NCBI GenBank assembly: GCA_012521705.1
Contig: JAAYLX010000039.1
Coordinates: 24,975 to 88,974 of the forward strand
Source of the DNA: Clostridiaceae bacterium
GTDB lineage: Bacteria; Bacillota; Clostridia; DSM-8532
Direction of reading: 5' to 3'
Length of the DNA: 64,000 nt
Below the pieces are notes generated by a model. The model saw only the letters and a program-made list of their open reading frames with translations. It did not search any database and was not told the DNA's origin. Position 1 is the first letter of the stretch. Each line of letters opens with the position of its first letter. Positions 1 to 11,630 of this stretch are shown piece by piece. The translations under genes were made by a program, and so were the position numbers.

Positions 1-956
1 AAACCAAACAGGTAAGTTACAACTGCGGTGAGGATTGCGAAGATCGCGGTTGTAACATAAGTGGAGCTGTTGAGAGCTTTGTTCGGGTCCCCGTTTTTAC
101 CGATACGTGCGGAGGAAACCCCTATGATGGAGGCCAAAAGACCTATTGCTGCATAGGCGAAAACCATTTTTACGTTATTTCCGGTTAAGCCTCCCAGGGA
201 TGTAGCCATAACAAGTGCTGCGGACATGGAAGCAACATTGGAATCGAACAAGTCGGCACCCATACCTGCAACGTCACCAACATTATCACCAACATTGTCG
301 GCAATAACAGCAGGGTTTCTTGGATCGTCCTCATCAATACCCATTTCAACCTTACCAACCAGATCTGCACTGATGTCTGCTGTCTTGGTAAAAATACCGC
401 CGCCTGCTTTAGCAAACAATGCAAGTGAGCTTGCTCCGAAGCTGAAACCCAAAACGGAGCTTGCGTCGCCGGTAAGCATCAGTACAAGTGAAACGCCCAG
501 TAAACTTGTTCCGACAACAGCCATACCCATAACAGCACCACCGCGGAAACCAGCCATAAAAGCGGGTTTGATTCCTTTTTTGGCAGCCTCTGCAGCTTTA
601 ATATTGGCTATTGTGGCAACCTGGATTCCAATTTTTCCTGCAAGAGCGGATAATACTGTACCGAATATATAAGAAACAGCCATCCATATATTCTCTGATA
701 CGTTGCCTGTCCAAATTGGTCTCGGAAGCAGGATCAATATCAGAACAGCCGCTATTGCTGTAAAACGTGCCAATACCTGGTATTCACGTTTTAAGAAGGT
801 ATTTGCCCCCTGACGAATATATTCGCCGATTTCTTTGATACGGGGATTGGAAGAAGGTTGAGCCTTGACCCATGTATACAACCATCCGGCAATACCAAGG
901 GACAACGCTGAAATGAAAATGGCAATTACTTGAAATGCCTGGACTGAGATTTCCAT
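1..956 (-). CDS. hppA: Membrane-bound (V-type) proton/sodium-translocating pyrophosphatase, N-terminal part, truncated by window start
   Basis: Minus-strand translation from 956: MEISVQAFQVIAIFISALSLGIAGWLYTWVKAQPSSNPRIKEIGEYIRQGANTFLKREYQVLARF...GGGIFTKTADISADLVGKVEMGIDEDDPRNPAVIADNVGDNVGDVAGMGADLFDS, the H+-PPase signature. Not in the ORF track because it runs off the edge. Confidence 0.95.
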   Translation of the reverse strand, partial: MEISVQAFQVIAIFISALSLGIAGWLYTWVKAQPSSNPRIKEIGEYIRQGANTFLKREYQVLARFTAIAAVLILILLPRPIWTGNVSENIWMAVSYIFGTVLSALAGKIGIQVATIANIKAAEAAKKGIKPAFMAGFRGGAVMGMAVVGTSLLGVSLVLMLTGDASSVLGFSFGASSLALFAKAGGGIFTKTADISADLVGKVEMGIDEDDPRNPAVIADNVGDNVGDVAGMGADLFDSNVASMSAALVMATSLGGLTGNNVKMVFAYAAIGLLASIIGVSSARIGKNGDPNKALNSSTYVTTAIFAILTAVVTYLFG

Positions 957-1221
957 TCAAGGACCCCCTTTAACTAAGTTTTAATATAGGTTTCATAGGC
1001 GTTTTCCCTCCAATTCTACACCTTTGAAAAAAAATATTCAACATTACTTATGTAACAAGTTACAATTTTTATTCGTATAATAATATATTTTCTGCACTTT
1101 TCACAAATCAATCGCGGGCATGGAGTGTTGATTTTTTTCGGATAAAGCAACATAATAAAATAATCAAAAGTAGAAAAAGGCTATGTATATACATTTTTTA
1201 TAAACAGAAAAGGAGATTTGT

Positions 1222-1983
1222 ATGTTGCATTCGTTCTCAAGAACAGAACTGTTGATAGGCAAAGAGGGCCTTGAAAAACTGGGAAAGAGCAAAGTGGCTG
1301 TTTTTGGTGTTGGGGGAGTAGGTTCATTTGTTGTCGAAGGACTTGTCAGAGCAGGTGTGGGACATTTTGTCCTCGTGGATGATGATTTGATTTGCCTTAC
1401 AAATATTAACCGCCAGCTTCATGCTACGCGGAAAACCATAGGAATGCCCAAAGTGGAAGTTATGAAGGAAAGAATCCTGTCTATCAATCCCAAGGCTGAA
1501 GTAGAGACACACAGAAAGTTTTACCTTCCAGAATGCGCCCATGAACTTATTAAGGAAGACTATGATTATATAGTTGATGCAATTGATACAGTTACAGCAA
1601 AGATTGACCTTGTGGTTCAGGCTAAAAAATTCAATATACCTATTATAAGCTGTATGGGTGCTGGAAATAAACTTGATCCGACACGGTTCCAGGTGTCGGA
1701 TATATATAAAACAACCGTGGATCCGCTTGCAAAAGTAATGAGAAAAGAGTTGAAACAGCGGGGAATTGACTCCCTAAAAGTTGTCTATTCCACCGAAACA
1801 CCCATAAAACCTGTTGAAACAGAGGATTCAAGCTGCTCTAAAAACTGTATATGTCCCAAGGGAACCGAAAGGAGCTGTACTGTAAAACATCAGATTCCGG
1901 GCAGCATATCCTTTGTACCGTCGGTGGCAGGGCTGATTATAGCCGGTGAAGTGATAAAGGATTTGATAGGATACAATAAGTAA
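1222..1983 (+). CDS. tcdA: tRNA threonylcarbamoyladenosine dehydratase (TcdA/YgdL, ThiF/E1-like)
   Basis: GVGGVGSFVVEGLVRAGVGHFVLVDDDLICLTNINRQLHA Rossmann/E1 signature. Confidence 0.85.
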   Translation: MLHSFSRTELLIGKEGLEKLGKSKVAVFGVGGVGSFVVEGLVRAGVGHFVLVDDDLICLTNINRQLHATRKTIGMPKVEVMKERILSINPKAEVETHRKFYLPECAHELIKEDYDYIVDAIDTVTAKIDLVVQAKKFNIPIISCMGAGNKLDPTRFQVSDIYKTTVDPLAKVMRKELKQRGIDSLKVVYSTETPIKPVETEDSSCSKNCICPKGTERSCTVKHQIPGSISFVPSVAGLIIAGEVIKDLIGYNK

Positions 1984-1989
1984 TAAGTA

Positions 1990-2018
1990 TTGACATATAT
2001 AAAGTATGATAATATATT
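1990..2018 (+). promoter_or_regulatory. Sigma-A type promoter for the Rrf2 gene
   Basis: TTGACA (1990-1995), 17 nt, TATATT (2013-2018). Confidence 0.6.
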
Positions 2019-2097
2019 ATTATATAAAACATATAGGATTACTCATACTTAATGTTCAACATAGTGAATATTAATTATTTAGAAGGTTGGGAGAGGT

Positions 2098-2544
2098 ATG
2101 AAAATTTCGACAAAAGGCCGCTACGGACTTAGGGCGATGGTGGATCTGGCAGTGCATTCAAACGGGGAACATGTTTCCCTCGGTTCGGTAGCGGAACGTC
2201 AGAAAATTTCCATGAACTATCTTGAGCAGGTTTTTGCCAACCTCAGAAAAGCAGGACTGGTAAAAAGCATTGAGGGAGCCCAGGGAGGATATATCCTCGC
2301 CCACGAGCCCTCGGCAATAAAGGTTGGAGATGTTCTGAGAGTTTTGGAAGGAAAACTTTCAGTTATTGATAGCGCGAAAATGAATAATATGGATCAGAAG
2401 AGCATCCAGTACTGCATAAAAACACTTGTATGGGACAAGATTGAAGAGAGCATCCAGCAAGTGGTGGATTCGGTTACACTGGAGGATCTTGTAAACGAGT
2501 ATAAACGCCTTAACGGGTCAGACACAGTAATGTATTTTATTTAA
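2098..2544 (+). CDS. Rrf2 family transcriptional regulator (CymR/IscR-like)
   Basis: MKISTKGRYGLRAMVDLAVH...GAQGGYILA; lacks the three-Cys IscR Fe-S motif (one Cys only). Confidence 0.9.
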   Translation: MKISTKGRYGLRAMVDLAVHSNGEHVSLGSVAERQKISMNYLEQVFANLRKAGLVKSIEGAQGGYILAHEPSAIKVGDVLRVLEGKLSVIDSAKMNNMDQKSIQYCIKTLVWDKIEESIQQVVDSVTLEDLVNEYKRLNGSDTVMYFI

Positions 2545-2665
2545 ATTCCTGTTTTGTTTAGGTTCAATTTATGCCCTTCCTTCAAACCATATTTTTCCTT
2601 GGTTATTATTTGTACACTCAAAATTACACCTATAAATCAGAATCGATACTGAAAGAGAGGGTTGA

Positions 2666-3952
<1,287 letters not shown>

Positions 3953-3969
3953 TTAGAAATGGAGTATTG

Positions 3970-5067
3970 ATGTCAACAAAGAAGAAAGTACTTGTTGGGA
4001 TGAGCGGCGGAGTGGATTCCAGCACCGCCGCTGCGATATTAAAAGACAGGGGATATGATGTTTACGGCGCCACCCTGAAACTATGGGACTCGCCTGTTGA
4101 TTCCTGCAACAGACACACCAGAACATGCTGTTCCCTTGAAGATGTTGAGGATGCCAGGGCTTCGGCTTTCAAACTTGGCATCCCATTCTATGTTCTTAAC
4201 ATGAAAGACCAGTTCAAAGAGAAAGTCGTGGACTATTTCGTGGAATCGTATTTAAAGGGGGAGACTCCAAATCCGTGCATAGCATGCAATAAATATATGA
4301 AATTCCATGGAATGCTCATAAAAGCTCTCTCTTTCGAAATGGATTATATTGCAACGGGTCATTATGCCCGTGTTGTTTATGATAAGCAAAAGGGAAGATA
4401 CCTTCTTAAGAAAGCTGTGGATTTGTCCAAGGACCAGAGTTACGTACTCTACATGTTAAACCAGCATCAGCTTGAGCACCTTCTTCTGCCTCTGGGCGAC
4501 TATCTGAAAACAGAAATCAGGAAGATAGCCGAAGAAAAAGGACTGATAAACGCCAGAAAACCTGACAGCCAGGATATTTGCTTTGTACAAAACGGAAACT
4601 ATGTGGATTTCATTAAACAGTACAAGGACATAGAAATTCCGGAGGGTACATTTATTGATAAAGAAGGCAATGTTATAGGTAAGAACAAGGGGATGATTCA
4701 CTACACCATAGGGCAGAGAAAAGGCCTTGGAATGAGTTTCCCCGAGCCCCGCTACGTTATAGATAAGGACGGCGGTAAAAATACGGTTACCCTGGGCACA
4801 AGGGAGGAGGCCATGGTGACAGGACTTATAGCCAGGGAGATGAACTATATTCTCTGTGACAAGCCTGAAAAAGAGATGAAAGTATTGGTCAGGACACGCT
4901 ATTCACAGAAGGAATCTCCTGCAAAAGTGATACCCATGGAAGACAACCAGGCACGGATAGTATTTGATGAACCCCAGCCATTTGTTGCCCCTGGTCAATC
5001 GGTAGTAATGTATCAGGAAGATTGCGTTGTGGGCGGAGGTATTATCCAGAGTTCCATCAGAGAATAA
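3970..5067 (+). CDS. mnmA: tRNA-specific 2-thiouridylase MnmA
   Basis: KVLVGMSGGVDSSTAA PP-loop; CIACNKYMKF; ATGHYAR; start chosen at the ATG after GGAG (ORF track start 3949). Confidence 0.95.
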   Translation: MSTKKKVLVGMSGGVDSSTAAAILKDRGYDVYGATLKLWDSPVDSCNRHTRTCCSLEDVEDARASAFKLGIPFYVLNMKDQFKEKVVDYFVESYLKGETPNPCIACNKYMKFHGMLIKALSFEMDYIATGHYARVVYDKQKGRYLLKKAVDLSKDQSYVLYMLNQHQLEHLLLPLGDYLKTEIRKIAEEKGLINARKPDSQDICFVQNGNYVDFIKQYKDIEIPEGTFIDKEGNVIGKNKGMIHYTIGQRKGLGMSFPEPRYVIDKDGGKNTVTLGTREEAMVTGLIAREMNYILCDKPEKEMKVLVRTRYSQKESPAKVIPMEDNQARIVFDEPQPFVAPGQSVVMYQEDCVVGGGIIQSSIRE

Positions 5068-5118
5068 CCGTGATTGTTTGCACATAATAGATCCGATATT
5101 CATATAAATAAAGTATAG

Positions 5119-5202
5119 TATTCTTATAGGAATAATATAAAAAACTATTGCAAACCTAAGAAAATTATTATATACTATTCTTAGAAAACTGATATGAATA
5201 GT
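5119..5202 (+). promoter_or_regulatory. cysK promoter with two inverted repeats (candidate Rrf2/CymR operators)
   Basis: TTGCAA (5148-5153), 17 nt, TATACT (5171-5176); IR TATTC-N6-GAATA (5119-5134) and ACTATTC-N15-GAATAGT (5174-5202). Confidence 0.5.
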
Positions 5203-5236
5203 AAGTTAACCCGATGGGTATCAGGAGGTATATATT

Positions 5237-6172
5237 ATGAAAATAGCAAAGAATCTCACGGATCTTATAGGTAATACACCTTTGTTGGAACTTTCAAACT
5301 ATGCTGAAAAGCAAGGTGCCGATGCCAGAATTATTGGCAAGCTGGAATACTTCAATCCGGCAGGCAGTGTCAAGGACAGAATTGGCTATGCCATGATAAA
5401 GGATGCTGAGGAAAGAGGACTTATAAACAAAGATACTGTTATTATTGAACCCACCAGCGGAAACACAGGAGTTGCCCTTTCATTTGTAGCAGCTGCAAGG
5501 GGTTACAGGCTTATTATCACTCTCCCGGATACATTCAGTGTTGAAAGAAGAATGCTTATGAAGGCTTTGGGAGCCGAACTTGTTCTTACTCCCGGCGCTG
5601 AGGGAATGCCCGGTGCTATTAAAAAAGCTCAGGAACTTGCAGCTGAAATCCCCAACTCCTTTATACCCCAACAGTTTGAAAACCCGGCAAACCCTGAAAT
5701 TCACAGAAAGACCACTGCAGAGGAAATCTGGAGGGATACAGACGGTAAAGTTGACATTTTCGTAGCAGGTGTAGGTACCGGCGGAACAATTACCGGTGTG
5801 GGAGAAGTATTGAAATCCAGAAACCCAAATATAAAAATTGTGGCTGTGGAACCCGCTGATTCTCCCGTTCTTTCGGGCGGACAAAAGGGACCTCACAAGA
5901 TTCAGGGCATAGGCGCAGGTTTTGTACCCAAGGTGCTTAATACAGAAGTTTATGATGAGGTTATCACAGTTAGGAATGAAGAAGCCTTCGAAGCTTCCCG
6001 CAATGTGGCGAAGACGGAAGGCTTGCTGGTTGGTATCTCCAGCGGCGCGGCATTGCATGCAGCTACCGTGCTTGCAAAAAGGCCTGAGAACAAAGGCAAG
6101 AATATTGTGGTTATCCTTCCCGATACCGGTGAAAGATATCTTTCAACTGTACTTTTCAATCCTGAAGCTTAA
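5237..6172 (+). CDS. cysK: Cysteine synthase A
   Basis: [13 protein letters not shown]...[15 protein letters not shown]...[13 protein letters not shown]. Confidence 0.96.
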   Translation: MKIAKNLTDLIGNTPLLELSNYAEKQGADARIIGKLEYFNPAGSVKDRIGYAMIKDAEERGLINKDTVIIEPTSGNTGVALSFVAAARGYRLIITLPDTFSVERRMLMKALGAELVLTPGAEGMPGAIKKAQELAAEIPNSFIPQQFENPANPEIHRKTTAEEIWRDTDGKVDIFVAGVGTGGTITGVGEVLKSRNPNIKIVAVEPADSPVLSGGQKGPHKIQGIGAGFVPKVLNTEVYDEVITVRNEEAFEASRNVAKTEGLLVGISSGAALHAATVLAKRPENKGKNIVVILPDTGERYLSTVLFNPEA

Positions 6173-6244
6173 GCTTGCCTAATCAAGATGTAATATATAT
6201 CGCTGAGAGTCATTTGTTTGAGGCTTTCTTCTATTAAAGGCAGA

Positions 6245-6270
6245 TCCATCGGCACACCTGTGCCGGTGGA
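6245..6270. terminator. Hairpin between convergent cysK and MurD-C gene
   Basis: TCCATCGGCAC-acct-GTGCCGGTGGA followed by ttttcctt. Confidence 0.7.
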
Positions 6271-6276
6271 TTTTCC

Positions 6277-6792
6277 TTATAAATTCATGACATACTCCTG
6301 GTATTGATTTTTGCACTCCTCAAAGTCACTGAACATATCATAGTCGAAGCTTACCGGTGACAGGAGGACTATGTCATCAGGCCTTGCAGAAAGATACGCA
6401 CAATCCACCCCTTGCTGCAAGGTGCTGCATTTGGTTATTCTAAGATCGATATTCCGGTATTTTCCTGACATAATCTTCAATACAGCTATTTCAATAAGTG
6501 AGGCGGTCCTGCCGACAAGTATAAGATGCCTTACTTTTTGCAAAAGTGTTTCACACAGGGAATCAGTTACAACATCTTTGTCATATCCCGCAGTAAGAAG
6601 GATAATCCTTCGATTGTAGGCGTTCAGGGTGCCAATTATCCTTTCCGCATTTGTGCCAGAATCAATGAAGTATTTTACTCCATTCAACTCCCGGATTAAT
6701 TTATTTCCATGTTCCATACCAGATTCGTTCAAAACAGTATCCTCCCCAAAGTTTACTTTCAGTGATCTATTCAGAACGAGATTTTCGGACAA
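6277..6792 (-). CDS. Stand-alone MurD-like C-terminal (Mur ligase C) domain protein
   Basis: GVKYFIDSGTNAERIIGTLNAYNRRIILLTAGYDKD...VRHLILVGRTASLIE...RPDDIVLLSPVSFDYDMFSDFEECKNQYQEYV resembles the MurD C-terminal motifs (DSKATN, LIAGGxDK, LLSPACASFDMFxxFExRG); no N-terminal or ATP-binding domains. Confidence 0.7.
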   Translation of the reverse strand: MSENLVLNRSLKVNFGEDTVLNESGMEHGNKLIRELNGVKYFIDSGTNAERIIGTLNAYNRRIILLTAGYDKDVVTDSLCETLLQKVRHLILVGRTASLIEIAVLKIMSGKYRNIDLRITKCSTLQQGVDCAYLSARPDDIVLLSPVSFDYDMFSDFEECKNQYQEYVMNL

Positions 6793-7183
6793 TCATCAAA
6801 GCCCCTGTCATAGGAGTTGAGACAGCAAAAACGTGAATATCAAGAATGACTGTCCTGATTGAATAAAATCCTGAGAATAATGTCTCCTAATAATATATAG
6901 GGAAGTTCATGCTGTTTATGCCGTAATTTAGCAGAGGTGGTTCTCCGACAGGTTCTCCGGTTTATTCTTGACCCCGTTTTATCCGGGCAACAAGGTGAGA
7001 TTGATAATTATGTAATTATATTTGATAAGTATGGTAAAAGAGGGTAAAATGTTTATGACTATGCTTGCATTCCCCTCATTACAGGAGTAATGATAAAATT
7101 CGGTATTCGATGGGAACTTTCCGCTGTAAGTGTTGAATGCGGGCAAAGAATACTATAAGAGAGTTAAAAATGGAGGTATAAAG

Positions 7184-8506
7184 GTGCCAAAACCCATAGT
7201 TGCAATTGTAGGCAGACCTAATGTGGGTAAGTCGACATTCTTTAATTATTTGATTGGACAGAGGATTTCAATAATAGAAGATACACCGGGTGTCACCCGT
7301 GACAGAATATATGGGGAAAGCGAATGGAGGGGCAGAAGTTTTACCATTATTGATACAGGTGGCCTTGAGCCCCATTCGGATGATTATATCAAGAAGCAAA
7401 TGCTCCAGCAGGCCCAGATCGCTATTGATACGGCAGATGTCATTCTTCTCATGGTGGATGCAAAATCGGGAATGACCGCTGCCGATCAGGATGTTGCCAC
7501 AATGCTCAGAAAAACCAAGAAGCCAGTACTGGTAGTTGTAAATAAGGTTGATAGTATCGGAGAATTACCGCCTGAGGTTTTTGAATTCTATAATCTGGGC
7601 ATGGGAGAAATTTTCCCGATCTCATCAATTCACGGCCTGGGTATGGGTGAGCTACTGGACGCAATTTATGAGAATTTCCCGGAAGAAAAGGAATCTGAAG
7701 AAGATGAAGATGTAATAAAGGTTGCCATAATCGGAAAACCCAATGTAGGCAAATCCTCAATAATAAACAGGATACTTGGTGAAAACCGTGTTATAGTGAG
7801 CAACATTCCCGGAACAACCAGGGATGCGATTGACACTTACTATGAAATTGACGGGAAAAGATATATGTTTATTGATACCGCAGGTATCAGAAGACAAAGC
7901 CGAATAAATGAAAACATTGAAAAGTATAGTATTATAAGGTCATGGGCTGCTGTGGACCGGGCAGATGTATGCATAATTATGATTGATGCCCAGGAAGGTG
8001 TGACTGAGCAGGATACCAAGATCGCAGGTTATGCCCATGAGAAGGGTAAGGCTTCAATAATTGCCATAAACAAATGGGACGCAGTAGAAAAGGAAACCGG
8101 CACATTGGAGAACTACCGAAAACAGGTGTACCAAGACCTTGAGTTCATGGATTATGCCCCTGTTGTCTTTGTATCTGCAAAAACCGGACAACGCATCAAC
8201 CGCTTACTTGAACTCATTGATTTTGTTTATGACCAGGCGGTTCTGAGAGTTCAGACCGGTGTGTTGAATGATGTGCTCAATGATGCCGTTGCAATGGTAC
8301 AGCCGCCGTCCGACAAGGGAAAACGCCTGAAAATATACTATATGACCCAGACCGGAGTTAAGCCCCCTACGTTTATTCTCTTTGTCAATAACAAAGAACT
8401 GCTTCATTTTTCCTATGAAAGATACTTGAAAAATACATTGAGAAATAATTTCGGATTTGAAGGTACTCCAATAAACTTTATAGTTAGAGAAAAGGGGGAA
8501 GAATAA
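7184..8506 (+). CDS. der: Ribosome biogenesis GTPase Der (EngA)
   Basis: Two G domains (GRPNVGKST, GKPNVGKSS, NKVD, NKWD); GTG start 7 nt after GGAGG (ORF track start 7130). Confidence 0.96.
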   Translation: MPKPIVAIVGRPNVGKSTFFNYLIGQRISIIEDTPGVTRDRIYGESEWRGRSFTIIDTGGLEPHSDDYIKKQMLQQAQIAIDTADVILLMVDAKSGMTAADQDVATMLRKTKKPVLVVVNKVDSIGELPPEVFEFYNLGMGEIFPISSIHGLGMGELLDAIYENFPEEKESEEDEDVIKVAIIGKPNVGKSSIINRILGENRVIVSNIPGTTRDAIDTYYEIDGKRYMFIDTAGIRRQSRINENIEKYSIIRSWAAVDRADVCIIMIDAQEGVTEQDTKIAGYAHEKGKASIIAINKWDAVEKETGTLENYRKQVYQDLEFMDYAPVVFVSAKTGQRINRLLELIDFVYDQAVLRVQTGVLNDVLNDAVAMVQPPSDKGKRLKIYYMTQTGVKPPTFILFVNNKELLHFSYERYLKNTLRNNFGFEGTPINFIVREKGEE

Positions 8507-9111
8507 TGGTCAAAATTATCTTATCTGCGATTATTGGCTATTTATTGGGAAGTATCAACACTTCCATTATTGTAGGAAAAGTATTCTTTAAGACAGATGT
8601 AAGAAATTACGGCAGTGGAAACGCCGGTGCAACCAACACATTAAGGACCCTGGGCAAAGGGGCAGCAATAGCAGTTGTCCTTGGGGACTTTCTTAAAGGT
8701 GTTTTAGCTTGTATAGTAGGCCGCTATCTTGCCGGTGAAATAACTCCCGGTGTATATGCAGGGGAATATATCGGTGGAATGTTTGCGGTAATAGGTCACA
8801 ACTGGCCGGTTTTCTTCGGTTTCAGGGGTGGTAAGGGAGTAATGACTTCCTTTGCGATTTCCCTGTTCTTTTCTCCTTTGGCTTCATTGATATGCCTTGC
8901 CAGCTTCATTGTCGTTGTCAGCATTACCAAATATGTTTCTTTAGGTTCCATGATAGGGGCGGCTCTTTTCCCTCTGACCGCATTCCTGCTGAATGAACCC
9001 CTGTTGATGGTATTGGTAGGTATTTTTCTCGCAACCTTGATTATTGCAAGGCATCACTCAAATATCAAAAGACTGATTGAAGGAAACGAAAAGAAAATAA
9101 AGTTTAAATAG
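8506..9111 (+). CDS. plsY: Glycerol-3-phosphate acyltransferase PlsY
   Basis: GYLLGSINTSIIVGK...RNYGSGNAGATNTLRTLGKG...FRGGKGVMT. Confidence 0.95.
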   Translation: MVKIILSAIIGYLLGSINTSIIVGKVFFKTDVRNYGSGNAGATNTLRTLGKGAAIAVVLGDFLKGVLACIVGRYLAGEITPGVYAGEYIGGMFAVIGHNWPVFFGFRGGKGVMTSFAISLFFSPLASLICLASFIVVVSITKYVSLGSMIGAALFPLTAFLLNEPLLMVLVGIFLATLIIARHHSNIKRLIEGNEKKIKFK

Positions 9112-9394
9112 TCTGTTTTTCCTTTATGATTAATTAAAACTTCTAAAGATTAATTAATTGTAAAGAGAAGCCTTTCATTATTTTAAATTATTAACTAAAT
9201 AATATTTTCAAAGATTAATCTTAATTAGTTTATAATTAATTTTAATCGATATTATTATGCCTGCACTTACAATTATTTTTATTAGGTACTGATTTTGTTC
9301 AGGAAATTATTAATTAATACTGTTTTCTATTATCATATTTTTGAAAAACAGTTCCATATTAAAATTTGAAAATACAAAAGAAAGGAATATTAAC

Positions 9395-10402
9395 ATGGCA
9401 GTTATTTCTATTATTGGCGCGGGCAGCTGGGGAACCGCCTTGTCAATACTGTTATCCAATAACGGGCATAAGGTCCGGGTTTGGTCTATTTACCAGAAAG
9501 AAGTGGATATGATTCTTGAAACAAGGGAGAATAAGGACAAGCTGCCCGGAGTCAGGGTGCCTGAATCCGTTGAATTTACAACCGATATTGAATATTGCCT
9601 TAAAGACCACGATTTTATTGTAGTTGTGGTTCCGTCCCAGACAGTCAGGGAAACCTGCAGACGCCTTTCTCCTTATGTTTCACGGGATGACATTATTGTT
9701 ATGTGTTCCAAGGGGCTCGAAGAAAAAACAGGTCAGAGGCTTAGTGAGGTAGTGTTAAGTGAGCTTCCCGGTGTTGGCTATGTCGCGCTTTACGGCCCGA
9801 GCCATGCAGAGGAAGTGGCTATAGGTACTCCCACTACTCTGGTGGCTTTTTCTGAGGATATTGAACTTGCAATGAAAGTTCAGGACGTATTTATGTCGCC
9901 AAATTTCAGGGTGTATACCGGTACGGATGTTATTGGAGCCGAGATAGGTTCCGCCCTTAAAAATGTTATCGCTCTTTGTGCCGGAATTTGTGACGGGCTC
10001 GGTTATGGTGACAACAGCAAAGCTGCCCTCATGACCCGCGGCATTACTGAAATTGCCCGTCTGGGAACTAAAATGGGAGCCAAGCCCAATACTTTTTCAG
10101 GTCTTACCGGAATAGGGGACCTTATTGTTACCTGTACCAGCAGACACAGCAGAAACAGGCGTGCAGGTTACCTTATCGGCCAGGGATACACACTTGAAGA
10201 AGCTCAGGAAGAAGTAAAAATGGTTGTGGAGGGAGTTTCGGCCTGCCGTGCAGCCAAGGAACTGGCTGATAAATATCAGGTGAATATGCCCATAATACAG
10301 GAAGCCTACAGTATCCTGTTTGAAAATAAGAACTGCCGTGATGCGGTTTATGAGCTCATGACCCGCAGCCGGAAACATGAGTCGGAAGATACGGGCTGGT
10401 AA
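9395..10402 (+). CDS. gpsA: NAD(P)H-dependent glycerol-3-phosphate dehydrogenase
   Basis: MAVISIIGAGSWGTALSILLSNNGH...GPSHAEEVA...LKNVIALCAGICDGLGYGDN; start at the conserved MAVIS (track start 9341). Confidence 0.95.
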   Translation: MAVISIIGAGSWGTALSILLSNNGHKVRVWSIYQKEVDMILETRENKDKLPGVRVPESVEFTTDIEYCLKDHDFIVVVVPSQTVRETCRRLSPYVSRDDIIVMCSKGLEEKTGQRLSEVVLSELPGVGYVALYGPSHAEEVAIGTPTTLVAFSEDIELAMKVQDVFMSPNFRVYTGTDVIGAEIGSALKNVIALCAGICDGLGYGDNSKAALMTRGITEIARLGTKMGAKPNTFSGLTGIGDLIVTCTSRHSRNRRAGYLIGQGYTLEEAQEEVKMVVEGVSACRAAKELADKYQVNMPIIQEAYSILFENKNCRDAVYELMTRSRKHESEDTGW

Positions 10403-10466
10403 ACTGGTCCGGCTTTTTGGTTTATTTTAGTTGGACTTAAAGTTTATTTAGTATAAGGGATATAAA

Positions 10467-10494
10467 AAGGGCAAGTGATTTTCCACTTGCCCTT
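10467..10494. terminator. Bidirectional terminator between gpsA and glgD
   Basis: AAGGGCAAGTG-loop-CACTTGCCCTT. Confidence 0.8.
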
Positions 10495-10508
10495 GATATT
10501 TATCCTGA

Positions 10509-11630
10509 TTATACCTTAACTTTTTTACCTACTATGAGCGGCCATTCCGAATCACCTTTCAGAACCTTGCCTGCAGAGATTTTCACGGCTTTATCCAGAA
10601 TGCAGTATTGCATGTCAACATCCGGTCCTACTTCAGAACCCTGCATGATAAGACAGTCTTTGATTTTAGCGCCCTTCATTACCCGTACTCCGCGGAAGAG
10701 GACTGAGTTTTCAACCTCGCCTTCAATTATGCATCCATCCGCAATTATTGAATTGCGTACTTTAGCTTCTGAATTGTATTTTGCAGGCGGCTCGTCCTTA
10801 ACTTTGGTAAATATCTTCCTGCGGTCCATCAGAAGCTCCTGCCTTACTTTGGGGTTGAGAAGCTCCATATTGGTTCTGTAGTACAACTGTATTGTACTGA
10901 ACGGACGCCAATATCCGTTGAACATATATGCATAGATCTTCAATGTGTCAAGCTGCCTCAAAATGATATCGGTTACAAATTCGGAATATCCCTTTGATAC
11001 GCTGTCCTGCAATAAATCAATAAGGAATGTGCGTTTTACAATATACACTCCCATGGAAGCGATACTGCTCTTAGGTTTGAGGGGTTTTTCCATAAAGTTG
11101 TAGATGCGCTTGTTTTCATCGAATTCCACAATGCCCATGCGCTTCTGGTCTTCTATTGAAAAATCACTCATATCTCTGCAGCATACTGTAATATCTGCTC
11201 CGGTTTCAATATGCTGTTCAAGCATGGGAGTATAGTCCATGTTGTAGATAGCATATCCCTGGCCGATAAGTACATATTCCTCATCGCTTCTCTCCAGGAA
11301 GGTTATATTGTTATACATGGCGTCGGCTGTGCCTTTATACCAACCGGTACCGAATTCGGAGAGATAGGGAGGGAAGATGAACAGGCCTTCATTTTTTCTG
11401 TCCAGGTCCCATTCTTTTCCTGAGCCCAGATGGTCCATCAAAGAACGGATATTGTATTGGGTTATTACACCTACATTTATGATTCCTGAATTAACCATAT
11501 TGGACAGAACAAAATCTATCGCCCTGTACTTTCCTCCGAAAGGCACTGCTGCTATGGATCTTTCCAGGGAAAGTTCCTTCAGCCTGTTGTTCATTCCGTC
11601 TGTCAAAATTATTCCCATTGTTGATTTCAT
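10509..11630 (-). CDS. glgD: Glucose-1-phosphate adenylyltransferase, GlgD subunit
   Basis: [46 protein letters not shown]; degenerate catalytic N-terminus typical of GlgD. Confidence 0.9.
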   Translation of the reverse strand: MKSTMGIILTDGMNNRLKELSLERSIAAVPFGGKYRAIDFVLSNMVNSGIINVGVITQYNIRSLMDHLGSGKEWDLDRKNEGLFIFPPYLSEFGTGWYKGTADAMYNNITFLERSDEEYVLIGQGYAIYNMDYTPMLEQHIETGADITVCCRDMSDFSIEDQKRMGIVEFDENKRIYNFMEKPLKPKSSIASMGVYIVKRTFLIDLLQDSVSKGYSEFVTDIILRQLDTLKIYAYMFNGYWRPFSTIQLYYRTNMELLNPKVRQELLMDRRKIFTKVKDEPPAKYNSEAKVRNSIIADGCIIEGEVENSVLFRGVRVMKGAKIKDCLIMQGSEVGPDVDMQYCILDKAVKISAGKVLKGDSEWPLIVGKKVKV

